Origin: Arthrobotrys musiformis
Taxonomy: Eukaryota > Ascomycota > Orbiliomycetes > Orbiliales > Orbiliaceae
DNA length: 64,000 nt
Reading direction: 5' to 3'
Assembly: GCA_036971715.1 (NCBI GenBank)
Contig: JAVHJL010000011.1
Coordinates: forward strand, 434,001-498,000
Part shown: piece by piece, positions 22,401-32,711 of the stretch
How positions within the stretch are numbered: position 1 is the first letter of the stretch
How the letters are laid out: each line of letters opens with the position of its first letter
Position numbers and translations under genes: made by a program
Notes under the pieces: generated by a model
Told to the model about the DNA's origin: nothing
Seen by the model: the letters and a program-made list of their open reading frames with translations, nothing else
The model's database searches: none

Positions 22401-24768
22401 ATTTACTGCGTATATAGGTCGAATAGTATTATATTAAGAGTTAAGAGGGATAATATAAGAGACCGAAGTTGACTGCAATAGAGCGCAAAAGGTACAGTAC
22501 AAATAATAGAAGGAAATCTTGTATACTATGAAATACCCAGGATATCGTGGTCGATTTTATATTGGATCTAACAATCTCTCTCTCACATTTAAGGCGACAG
22601 GAGTTGTTCTTTTTATACTCGGGAATACAAGAAGTAAGAAGCAATTGCACCTGGTAGCAGCTATGCAACTGCACGTCTTCGCATGAATTACTGCCTTTCC
22701 TTTCGGAGTTGATCAGATCCTGATAGGCGACACCTGCGCTACAGAATTGTCAATCATACATGAGTATCAGGGCCACGGATTCATGAACCCGAACACCAAC
22801 TGGTATCTACGTAATTCCTACAGTACTAGCATACTACTGGTATACTACTCGCAATGTGCGTTCCATACGTACTAGGCCTAGTTACGTGTCCAATCCTCAC
22901 AATACTCTGTAACAATCGGATATTCCTCAACCATACGGCCCCTGCGGATTCCTCGTCCTGCAGAACGCCTCCAAACTAGCTGAAAAAAGGGTAAAAGCGG
23001 TCGAGGCGGGAGGAATTGAGAATATTGAGAACAACCTTGGCAACGCATGCCAAAGCGGCATAACACTTCACTCAACCAATACGAAGCAGAGTCGATAGCA
23101 GGATCTGACAATCACAAAGACAGAAAGTTGGCGGAAGAACCCGGCATCATGGCTGGCCATGCGTGGGGAAGCGAGCACCCTGCAGGAAAAATAGCTCGGG
23201 TGGGACAAGCCTTTGCCGTTTAGCGTTCTGTGATTCGCGAAATCCACCCAACCGTTGCACAACGTGGATCCAAGCAAATCAGCCTCAAATTTTAGGAGCG
23301 GGGAATCCGGAGCCCCGTGTAGGACATAATACCATATTAAACAAACAATCCTTGAGGGGAGAAGTCCGCAAGCTTAAGCTAGAGCTAGTCGTTCTGAGTA
23401 TTTTGTCAGAGCCTCTTGAGATCTCCTACGTTGTCTGCCTGGTCGCCGTCAATTCTATCTCGCGAATATGATGTATTTACGCATTCTTCTGCGGTATATA
23501 CGTAAATATAAAAGTGAATTAGAATGTCTCTCATTATTCACTGCTTCCATTGGCTAAGCTTCTCGCAAAAGCTTCGCATTAACCTTGGCAAGATAAGGAT
23601 TTAGATTTTCGCGGGCCATGGTAGCCCCGAGCGCCGGGGCCGATTCCACTCCTCGACAAGATCCGGCATATAGTAGCGGCAATCTAATGTCTCATCCGTA
23701 ATATATATCGTTCAGCCTCACAATAATGATGCTTATATAGATCGTTAGAGGGGAGTCAGAGTAATAAATCAATGCCCGCTGCAGGCCAAAGTTTAGAACT
23801 AGCCTGGTAAACCACGTTCATATCCTGTGCAAGATAGGTCTTTGCCCCAGCCTTCCTAATATATGATATATCCAAAGGTCAAAGGTGCCGCTCTAAAGAG
23901 TCCAAACCTAAGGGGGAGCTGACACTTACTTCCTAGATCCTGCAGCCTCCCTTTCTAATCAATAGCCGATATGTCACTCTACCAATCGCGACAGCCGCAT
24001 TGTATCAGCCAGCCAGCAGCCTTACGGGTTCAGACATGTCTTGGGATGTTCCCCGACTCGCCTCGGAACCACACTACAGCTGCAGGCCTCAAGCTCCACT
24101 TTCTCAGAATTCCGAACAATGCGATTGTACATGCAGCTTAATATGAGATCACTAAGTTTATGACCCACTGGTTATAACTACAACACATATTCGAATCCTG
24201 ACCAAGGCCGATAACTTGAGGCTCCCTTCGGTCTCACTTAACCCCGGGCGCCTTGACTGAGTTGTATCAGGCTGACTGATATGTGCCTTCGAATCTCCTT
24301 CGGGGGGCTCTCCTTGGTAGAGAGTCGCCAGTTTGGCAGTGGTAACTAGTAGCCAGTAAGTAGTCATAGCTAGTAGTGGCTGAGAGCGGTCCTGGTGCTG
24401 ATAAAAATACAACAGGGCCTCGCCGCCAAGAAACGCCCAGAGAAATAACACTTTTTTTTGTGGGGGAAATCAAGAGCCCCATCCGCTAGATTTTGTGCAC
24501 TTGTCCATGGCCATGGAGGGCCGGCCGGTTAACTACAAAGTAGGTAGGTATCTTGTTCGATTGGGCATTTTCCGAGAAAATTTCGACGGGCAGTGAATCA
24601 ATTAATTATCCATCTTATCTTCCAACTGTTTTGTTAACTCAAGCTATAAAAGAAGATACAAAAAGTTAACACTGTTGCTTTGAAAAATCTATCAAGAAGC
24701 ATCAATGCAATGCAAGGAAGGCCCCAAGGTTGCCAACCTGTTAGGAATTTGAAAGAAAAAACCAGGCG
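22401..24768. other. intergenic region of about 2.4 kb
   Basis: Holds the CFEM gene promoter (left) and the 3' flank of the kinase-like gene (right). Reading frames up to about 100 codons are present without recognisable features. No repeat or RNA gene was recognised. Confidence 0.5.
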
Positions 24769-25554
24769 TTAAATCACGGACATTCCTCCCCTGCCAGATT
24801 CATCCAGTAGCTCTTTTTCGAGAGTTTGGGCCTCTTGATACATTTTGTCTCGGTCGCTCGATAGTTTCGCCGTCTCGAAATCGATAATCCGGGCATCTTT
24901 CCCCGTTATGAGAAAGTTATGCTTATTCAAATCCCCATGTAGAATCCCAAGCGCGTGCAATCTTCCAACAACTTCCTTGCACGCAGGCAGATCTGCGATA
25001 GTTGCGTGTCGACCCTCGAGTTTCTCCATCAAGAATCCTATCACACGGCCGTCCTCCGTTAAGTGCCCGAGAAACTGAGGTCCGATACCGTGCCCTTTAA
25101 TCCATTCATAGCTCTTGGTCTCGAGAGCGTAGCGTTCGACCTCCCAAGGGAACCTGGCAAATTTGGCAATAACATCCCGATTTTCGGGGTGTACGTGTGG
25201 AGCGGTAACAAGATGAACGTTCGCACCGAGCCTCTTTTTCATCTGCAGCGAGAGATAGTCGAAAGATTTTTCGTGCCAGATATGATCAATTGAGGGCAGC
25301 CCTTTCTTGATAGTTTCAACAAAGTACAGAACGCCATTCTCTGCCCGAGCGATACGGCCGGAATTCCAGTCACCTGCCGGGAATGCTGGAAGTTTCTCGA
25401 GAAGCGCTGGAGGAAAGGACAGATCCTCCTCGTCGAGGGTACCTGGGTCGATGGTGATATATCTGAAGTATTTCCCCCCATCGAGCATCCTGTAATAGCT
25501 AGGTTGCCCATTGTCGGTATCGACTTCTTGGCTGAGAATTTCTATTTGAGACAT
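24769..25554 (-). CDS. small protein kinase-like / aminoglycoside phosphotransferase-fold protein
   Basis: A single exon of 261 aa. The C-terminal half carries the catalytic core of the APH/RIO-like fold: LHALGILHGDLNKHNFLI (catalytic loop, Asp and Asn present) followed about 8 residues later by ARIIDFETAK (metal-binding Asp, in the DFE form used in place of DFG). The hinge is FLMEKLEG. The N-terminal lobe is short and has no clear Gly-rich loop, though residues such as KKRLGANVHLVTAPHVHP resemble other fungal proteins of this group. The physiological substrate is unknown. It may be a small-molecule kinase rather than a protein kinase. An untranslated upstream exon is possible, since the flank has splice-like signals near 25730. 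Confidence 0.8.
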   Translation of the reverse strand: MSQIEILSQEVDTDNGQPSYYRMLDGGKYFRYITIDPGTLDEEDLSFPPALLEKLPAFPAGDWNSGRIARAENGVLYFVETIKKGLPSIDHIWHEKSFDYLSLQMKKRLGANVHLVTAPHVHPENRDVIAKFARFPWEVERYALETKSYEWIKGHGIGPQFLGHLTEDGRVIGFLMEKLEGRHATIADLPACKEVVGRLHALGILHGDLNKHNFLITGKDARIIDFETAKLSSDRDKMYQEAQTLEKELLDESGRGGMSVI

Positions 25555-26360
25555 GGCCGCAGCAATGATGTTCTAAAAAGTTTAAAAGCCGGGTAGGTGC
25601 TTTGTGGTCTCGCTGCGTAGATACGTATACGCGTACGACCAGCGATTCGCAACTGGAATTTCGAAGCTTGATTATATTAGGCGTATGCAAATATATTTTA
25701 TAAGGACTGAGAAACTCACATTGGTTCAATCAAGTTGATATTGCGATGAGGATGAGGGAGGAGAATTCGAGCTGGAATATCAAGATATTTCTATCAGAAG
25801 GGCCCAGTTGAATTGGTGTCGTTGATGGGTTGGTAATGGTGTAAATTTATGCTCCAAGGCTGGCTGTTTTGTCCACCAATATACCTTGGTAATATACATG
25901 TATGTTAGACCGCCGCACCGCTGAGCGCCAATACAATGCACACCCACGGCCCGCCCACCTACTCTCAGATACCCACGTGTACTATTTGTCTTTATTTAAC
26001 CCGCTTCCTGTATCAATATTTCTAGCCTCGAGTCTCGGCGCTGCAGTGGGAGGCAGGTCAACCAATTATAAAGTTCCGATCGAGACGGCTGGTAAAACCC
26101 TCGTGCATAATTGATAAAGGTTCTTGGTATAAGAAGGAAGAGTTCAACACATATAAGGCATTTGTACATATACAACAAACCTATATATTCCAGGCCTTTT
26201 CTTCGTAGACCACCACTGCTTACGTCTACCACCACCACCACCAAACCAGGTACGTATTATATAGGTTTATATGAGTAACAGGAAGTAGGTTAAAAAGTAG
26301 ATAGGTTCGTAGGTGAGTTGTCAGTAGTAGTGGCAGCAATAGTAGTAACAGTAGTAGTAA

Positions 26361-26392
<32 letters not shown>

Positions 26393-26966
26393 ATGGAATG
26401 GGAATTGCTAGTGGCAGTATATGAAGCAAAGAAACTCCAAAAAAAGTAGCCTCGATCAAATTGAGGCTACAAGAAAGAAGAAGTACCTCGACAATTTTTG
26501 TTTGGATACACGAAATTGTATACCTAGCCTCGAACTTTTTATATCTAGTTATAGGAATTTATGCATGAAGGCTTTCCCGATCTGGCCCGCCATTGCATGC
26601 AGACGGCTCGAGGTTGTATGTATACAGCCTCGAATCCCGTGTATGCACATATTTGGGTTGCATTTTCCTGCACATATGCAGCTGACTCTTTTGATGAAAC
26701 GGGACAAAAGAACTGCGAGAAGATAACCAGCCTTCCCTTTGCTCACTGCGCTTTCCCCAATGATTATCGTCGTACCAAGAGTGAGTTTATCGCAGGATTC
26801 TATTCCGATTGATCAGTGCCCGACATAAGTCTACCGTGTAGTCTGGCGGCACATCGACGTGCATACAATCCTAGGATGATTCGATTGGGCTTGCTTGGCC
26901 AATTGAGGGGTAAGTGTCATCAGCTGCCATGCTATAGATCTCAAGTTCTCCGATTTTAGGGCAACG
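25555..26966. other. intergenic region containing a trinucleotide microsatellite
   Basis: No gene is supportable. It contains the promoter of the kinase-like gene, an ACC-type tract near 26230-26245, and a long AGT/AAT trinucleotide tract at about 26325-26393. Confidence 0.5.
26325..26393 (+). repeat. (AGT)n trinucleotide microsatellite
   Basis: More than twenty mostly perfect AGT triplets, interrupted by AAT, GGC and ACA units, lie in a non-coding region. The antisense reading gives poly-Leu, which is an artefact. Confidence 0.85.
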
Positions 26967-26973
26967 GCTTGGG

Positions 26974-26981
26974 TATATAAG
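26974..26981 (+). promoter_or_regulatory. TATA box (TATATAAG)
   Basis: A strong TATA match in a G-rich setting upstream of the 61-aa Cys-rich protein. With the 72-bp leader intron removed, the 5' UTR would be roughly 270 nt. Confidence 0.45.
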
Positions 26982-27348
26982 AGGGGGCCAGAGGAGCCCA
27001 TGCTTGAAATGTTCTATTCCTCCATGGATCACCATAGTCTTCAATTCATCTCACACTAAATAAGTTGACGGCGAACTCAACGGGATACTTCTCAGATTAT
27101 CTTTCCTCTCTCCAAGGTATTATCGAATATAATAATCAAATAAAGGTATCGAGTCCCAGTAGTTAAGCACGTTACTAAATACTCGTTTTTGGATAGAACA
27201 AAGAATCCACCTAACAGTACCTCGATACCATCGATTCTAAATCACTGATTCAGTGTTGCCACAACAAGTAAGTTTGCACGCAGCTGCATGATTAATATAA
27301 TAGGCGCGTGGCTTGCCCTCATACTGACACTATTTGCAGGGTTCCATC

Positions 27349-27534
27349 ATGTGCACCCAGTACTTTATCACCTACACATGCGGCTGCAAAAAGAACAGCG
27401 AATTCGTCCAATGTGCAGACCGAGACGGCACAAATGTTAAATGCCAAACAGTCACTAGAACTCAAGAAAAGAGATCAGTTCACATGTGCGCCTCACACAT
27501 GGTCAAACCTGGTACGGATGAAATGCATCGTTGA
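27349..27534 (+). CDS. 61-aa cysteine-rich intracellular protein
   Basis: A short gene of 61 codons starting MCTQYFITYTCGCKK and containing FVQCADRDGTNVKC and HMCASHMVKPG. Six Cys and two His in a CxC...C...C...C...H layout suggest metal binding. No signal peptide is present, so the Cys are probably reduced and cytosolic or nuclear. A 5' UTR intron (27268-27339, GTAAGT...GCAG) ends 9 bp before the ATG; the upstream exon has no ATG. Similar tiny proteins with GTNVKC and HMC...HLVKPG blocks are, to my knowledge, widespread and uncharacterised in filamentous fungi. Function unknown. Confidence 0.7.
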   Translation: MCTQYFITYTCGCKKNSEFVQCADRDGTNVKCQTVTRTQEKRSVHMCASHMVKPGTDEMHR

Positions 27535-27846
27535 ATTAGATTCTGGCCTCGATGTTAGCTGCTAGTCTGTCTTTTTCTGTTTTAAGATCCCTTTGATCAA
27601 GAGGCGATGGCACGCATTGGAAAGTCGCTATACTGTCACAGACAGATGACAAGAGATACTCCCCCCAATACTCCCTCTATAGTAGATCCTAGATAGACAA
27701 TCCATCCGTCTACTTTATTACCATACCGATGATTTTCTTGGAAGACAATTATAAATCCCGTATTCGCACTTAGAGAATTCACGAATCATGAACAGTATAG
27801 CATTGTTGCGTACCTTAGTTTGGTGCGCTCAGCACCCGTCTTGTTT
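27535..27846. other. convergent intergenic region
   Basis: Contains the 3' ends of the 61-aa protein gene (+) and the F-box gene (-). Nothing else is seen. Confidence 0.45.
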
Positions 27847-28830
27847 CTAGACTAGTCCATATCTATACCTAGAGATGAATCCTCGAAACCGTAATATGGC
27901 ATTCTGACGACTTTCCTCCGGAGGATTGATGTACAGTGGCAGGGCCTCTCTGGCTATTTGTGACATCTTGCACACTTTGAAATGTTCCAAATACCCAGAC
28001 CTCGAATAAGCAGTATTCCAATCTTGATAGCCTTCTGTTTCTTCCCGTGGGCCGGAATGACATGCTTGACAAAATGTCCCTCGTTCAATTTCTCCACCAG
28101 TGGTTCCCAGTACAGGCACTCGCAGCATGGGCATAAAACGATATGGGTCCTGGCCGAAGTAATCATTCGGGTTTCCTTGCAGTTCTCCAATCATGGATTG
28201 CGAGAGACGTACCAACCGATATCGCCTTTTGAAGGTCCTTCCACTTTGGGAGTACTCTCCCGGTATAGTTTCGAGAACTTCCGATGGGATGCGACGACCA
28301 AGCCGTTTTTCCAATGTCGATTTCGGGAGGGCCCGTAGGTTAGGGGAGCTGAGGATACAAGGGAAGCAATTCCTAGAGCCCGTGAAGAGGTCCAAAAATG
28401 AGGCAAATTGTTTGCATTCAGAACAGGCTTGCGAACACAACGTTTCATAAATCTGTCTGATGGTGAAATTAGGCGCCGATTTCGTTGATAATAAAGCCCT
28501 TAAAACCTCCGGGCAATCTTTGGCGATTGATTTATAGGGAAAGAGCTCGTCCACAAGAGATCTGAAATACCAGTTGATAGCTCTGCATTCCGTCAAACTT
28601 TGAATGTCGAGCTGTTCCAAGATCGAATAAAAGATTTCGACAGGTAGTGAACTGAAAGCTCCTAGTTGGTTCGAGGAGATCTTACAACTAGCCGGGAGGG
28701 TACACCGCTTGAGCCTGCCATTATCAAGTGGGCAGCACTGCTCAAGCCTTGTCGGGCTTATAACTCTCTGACTGGATAGATGGTCCCAGGTCAAAAATTC
28801 GAGCTCGGTCTCTGTCAGTTCTGGAATCAT
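27847..28830 (-). CDS. F-box domain protein
   Basis: A single exon of 327 aa. Residues about 58-100 form an F-box (FSSLPVEIFYSILEQLDIQSL, then CRAINWYFRSLVDEL), the Skp1-binding module of SCF ubiquitin ligases. The rest has no recognisable WD40 or LRR repeats but carries Cys clusters (SQACSECKQFASF, NCFPCIL, TFCQACHSG, FKVCKM) that could bind zinc and recognise substrate, a layout common in lineage-specific fungal F-box proteins. Target unknown. The start is the first ATG; a slightly later in-frame start would not remove the F-box. Confidence 0.85.
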   Translation of the reverse strand: MIPELTETELEFLTWDHLSSQRVISPTRLEQCCPLDNGRLKRCTLPASCKISSNQLGAFSSLPVEIFYSILEQLDIQSLTECRAINWYFRSLVDELFPYKSIAKDCPEVLRALLSTKSAPNFTIRQIYETLCSQACSECKQFASFLDLFTGSRNCFPCILSSPNLRALPKSTLEKRLGRRIPSEVLETIPGEYSQSGRTFKRRYRLVRLSQSMIGELQGNPNDYFGQDPYRFMPMLRVPVLGTTGGEIERGTFCQACHSGPREETEGYQDWNTAYSRSGYLEHFKVCKMSQIAREALPLYINPPEESRQNAILRFRGFISRYRYGLV

Positions 28831-30071
28831 TACGCGCTTCTCTAAGCCTATAAGTTAATGGGAATGTTTTTTTTTTCTTTTCTCATCCAGTTTTGGGTTA
28901 TCTGACCCACCTTTCAATCGTGGCTCAAGACCCTTAATCGTGCAGATAAAAGCCGGAATACTCTACAAGCTGTGAGAATTCGAATTATGTGTGGCGATGA
29001 CCCAGAACGCGAATAGGCGTGAGTGATGCGTAGTAGAAGGGATGGGAGTATGGTTGAAAAACGGAGCTCGGAATAAAAAAACTTTGTGTCGAAGCTGGTG
29101 CCGCGAGATAAGAGGTAGTCTGGAGTCACTCCCTGTGTATAAGAGAAGAGGTATTGTCAAGGACCTCAGGATTACTCTCGCGTCGTCTGGTGGCGAGGAG
29201 ACTGAATATAAGCTCGATTGTTGATGTTGGTTCAGTCGCTGGTCTGGAAGGGTGTGGCGACGAAGTGTTGACAAGCAAACCTGCTTGTTTTTGGTGCCAA
29301 ATCAAATATCACGTGATATTCATCGAACCTCGTCGTGCCTTAGAGCTAGCGCTCGTCTGGGGACGAGACTTGGAGACAATCAGCAAATAAGTGCTAACCT
29401 GGTTACTTGGATTGTCGATGGCTTTTCTGAGTACGTTATATAGCGATCACGGGGATAAACAAATAGCTATAAAATACAAAAGTAAGGCCAGAAGGACTTT
29501 GCCCATGAGTTTCCAGTATAACTTTTACTCTGCCGGCCTCGTACATATTGATCAAGTGCCTGAGCTCCTGCGTTGCAAGGCTGTGGTATTTCGTACCGAC
29601 CTCCGATTGGGAATAGTCCCGTCTCAAATCCCGGGCCGTGTGTAACGACACAACAACACATTTTTAAGATCGAGGCAACACGCCGACAACGGAACATCTC
29701 AGCATAATCTGCCAGTTTTCTGCCTCCAAGGCATACGAAGAAGAGAAGATTTACCGAGCGCTATTATCCCGAAAGAAACACATGGCTCTGGACTTCCAAT
29801 ACAAAGGACACAATCTTTCTCGCCCCCGAGGTATGAAAATCTGCTTTACAATACCCAAATAACACCATCGGCGCATTCCTTGTCCATCTTATTTGAGACT
29901 AGTCTGCAGGCAAGGAGGGAAAATTTTTTGTCGCATCCGAGGGCAATTAGAGGAGATGATCCTAGCAACAACCAAAAAAAAAAAAAAAAAAAAAAGAGAA
30001 AGATAAAAGATAGAGAACGTCGCATCGCCCAAAGCAGAACAAAAAAGCGCAAAAAAAAGAGAAAGAGAAGA
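28831..30071. other. intergenic region with A-rich tracts
   Basis: No gene is supportable. It includes the F-box gene promoter, an A-run of about 22 nt at 29977-29996, and further A-rich sequence next to the tRNA gene that, read on the minus strand, supplies T-runs downstream of the tRNA. Confidence 0.5.
30046..30059 (-). terminator. Pol III T-run terminator of initiator tRNA-Met
   Basis: On the minus strand a T8 run lies about 13-25 nt past the tRNA 3' end, within normal range for Pol III termination. A longer T-run follows further downstream as a backup. Confidence 0.6.
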
Positions 30072-30143
30072 TAGCATCGAACAGTTTCGATCTGTTGGCC
30101 TCCGGGTTATGAGCCCGGCGCGCTTCCACTGCGCCACGATGCT
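30072..30143 (-). tRNA. initiator tRNA-Met (CAT)
   Basis: A complete, intronless 72-nt tRNA on the minus strand. Acceptor AGCATCG/CGATGCT pairs over all 7 bp, with discriminator A. D-stem is GCGC/GCGC, anticodon stem CCGGG/CCCGG with loop CTCATAA (anticodon CAT), and T-stem AACAG/CTGTT with loop ATCGAAA. The A at position 54 instead of T, the A-T-C-G-A-A-A loop, and three consecutive G-C pairs at the base of the anticodon loop mark the eukaryotic initiator rather than elongator tRNA-Met. The A1-T72 outer pair fits too. Confidence 0.96.
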
Positions 30144-30976
30144 TGACTTTGTGTATCAGATACTGAAAACACATGCTATATATACTGCAAGACACACCAT
30201 GACTCACGGAACAAAAGTTTACCCTGCTTGACCAGCGATTTGTGACGAGGTCACCAGAGCCTTAGAAGCAGCTGTCACAAGAAAACATTATCCACCCGCC
30301 CAAATACGAAACTTAGCACACTGGCGTAGATGATGTCGTCGCAATATATTAATATGAGTTGAATATCGAAGACAATATTAATACGCTCAGCGATCACTCT
30401 GGATGAAAATCCCAACAGTCATGGTAAGTCCGTTTAAGTCCGACTCACTCTAGCAACACGAACTGCCATGCTTCTGAATAGATGACAAATCTTGAACGTG
30501 AATTGAACCTGCGAAGGGCATGATCATCGATTATATGAATTCATACATACAATATATAACCAACATTCGCTCTGTGGCCGTGATATCCGCAGATCCCCAC
30601 TAAATAACAAACTTGAATATACCTGTAAATGCTTGTCAAGGTGTGAAAGGCCAGCGATTTCTATAGATCTATCAGGGGCCTTATCGTTAAGTCCTAACTA
30701 ACGCCGAAGCCGCCAAAAAATAGTAGTGTGAGGCCTTGGAAGTTAACTTTGCTCAGACTTTCCCTCAGTCGACACCAGGACAGCCTTACATTTGACTAGA
30801 AAATAAAGATATAATAACGGCAGAAACCACACCGCTCGATCCCTAGTTTACTTGCCTACTTCTATTGTTCCAATAATCTTATATCCTAGCCAATTATACT
30901 ATAACCTGATTTCGACCCTTCATCGAGGGATTCTAAGTGGTCTTTACTGCCTCTTCTCTCTCCTAAAAATACAACA
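30144..30976. other. upstream region of the short-chain dehydrogenase gene
   Basis: Contains the 5' flank of the tRNA gene and the dehydrogenase promoter. I see no gene. Confidence 0.45.
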
Positions 30977-32252
30977 ATGTCCAACGCATTGTGGAATCAT
31001 ACAACCACCAGCGACGAGGTCGCAGAAGCATTGAGCTCCCACATTCGTGGCAAAACAAGTAATTCCCTTCCGCCAATTGTTAGTGCTTGGTCTTGATTTC
31101 AAACACTTCTGATACGAACCTGAATGCCAACATGTTACCTCTAAATATCCAGTACTATACTAAGCATAGCACTTTTAAACTTTCTAGTCCTCGTAACCGG
31201 CATCTCCCCAGACGGCCTAGGCCTCGACTTCTGCCGTGCCATAGCCCCTCACACTCCAGCACTTCTAATCCTCGCCGCCCGAAACCCCTCTAAAATCTCG
31301 GAGTCCCTCTCTTACCTCTCCAACCTCTTCCCCTCGCTGCCCTTAAAAACGCTAGTGATAGATCTAACTTCGCCCTCCTCCGTCCGTGCCGCGGCAGAGG
31401 AAATTAACACCTCAGTTGGCAAGATAGACGTACTCGTCAACAATGCGGCGATGCACGCGCATACACTCACTAGAGGAGAAAACGGGATCGAGACGAGTTT
31501 TGCGACGAACCATCTCGGACACTTTTTGTTTACGAATTTGTTGTTAAATAAAGGTGGGGCCATGGAGGGTGGTGGGAGGGTGGTCAATGTTACTAGCAAT
31601 AGTTTTCGGAAGGGTGGTATTATTTGGGATGATCCGAACTTTTTGGTGCGTCTCACTATCTATAAATAAACCTCTTGAGTTGCTCTTGAGAGGGAGGGGC
31701 TGTTGGATAAGTCTTTGTTGATTAAGATGAGGGTAGAAAACACCATTCGGAGAAGGTTGGGGAGCATACTCGCAGTCTAAAACTGCGAATGTACTGTTCA
31801 CGACGGCTTTGGCGGAGAAATTCGGAAGCAGAAAGGTTTATTCGTACTCTTTGCATCCCGGGCGTAAGTAGATACCCTCCAAATTTACTTCGCGAGCACC
31901 ACGCCGGGACTAACACTCTAAAAACTAGTGATTAACACCGCAATGGCGAAGAAAATGGATATGGACGACTATGCCACAAAATGTAGCCTTTCCCCTACCC
32001 CATCTGTAACGACCAAACTAACAAATAACAACAGTCAACGTAACACTCCACTGGAAATCCTTCGCCCAGGGCACGGCAACACACGTCGTTGCCGCATTCG
32101 ATCCAGCGATCGAGCCCCAAAACGGCGGGTTTCTAACAGATTGTCAGATCAAACCTATTACGGGCGATGAAGCGGCGTGGGCTACTGGCAGCGAGAATTG
32201 GGAGAGGTTGTGGAAGTTGAGTGAGGAGCTCGTTGGAGAGGAATTTTCGTAG
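30977..32252 (+). CDS. short-chain dehydrogenase/reductase (retinol-dehydrogenase-like)
   Basis: An NAD(P)-dependent oxidoreductase. Five exons, 30977-31058, 31188-31645, 31737-31863, 31929-31982 and 32035-32252, with GT-AG introns of 129, 91, 65 and 52 bp, encode 312 aa. The cofactor-binding motif ILVTGISPDGLG is created by the first splice. DVLVNNAA, the catalytic Ser region VNVTSNS and the catalytic Y191-x-x-x-K195 (AYSQSKTANVLF, assembled by the third exon) are all present, as is the HPG motif. The C-terminal QNGGFLTDCQI and WERLWKLSEELVGEEF are typical of the retinol-dehydrogenase/WWOX-like fungal group. The substrate cannot be predicted. All four splices preserve frame, which strongly supports the model. 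Confidence 0.92.
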
Positions 32253-32711
32253 GTGTTTTTGAAAACGGGCGTGTCTAGTTTTAGCACCTTGAAGAGATAT
32301 CGATAGGGACGTATACGTAAAAGTTGGGAGAATTCGAAGAGTTCATACAATTATATTCACAAAACAAACGAATTCCAGATTTAATTAACAAAAGCGGGGG
32401 TGGATATTAAAGAAGCACGACGGAAAGGGAGGGACCCCGAAATTATATTGATCACAATCCCAATCCATATTGACTATGTAGTTACATTTTTTTCAGCTCC
32501 TTACAAAATACCCATTACAAATCTTGCATATAGCATACCGCAGCCTTCTCACGAAAAAAAAAAAAACGTTTAAAAACTTAAAAGGAGATAAGAAAGTAGA
32601 AAATACATGTAAATTAAACAAAGTTTCAAATTAAAGAACGAAGGGAGGGCACGATGAGAGAAACCTGCTCTGCTATTCTAACCGATCTACCATCGTCATT
32701 GAATGCCTGAC
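32253..32711. other. convergent intergenic region
   Basis: Contains the 3' ends of the dehydrogenase (+) and the repeat-bearing secreted protein (-). It has an A-run at about 32555-32567 and no gene. Confidence 0.5.

Noticed and set aside
26226..26459. Poly-Leu reading frame
   Set aside because: Produced by the AGT microsatellite read on the opposite strand.
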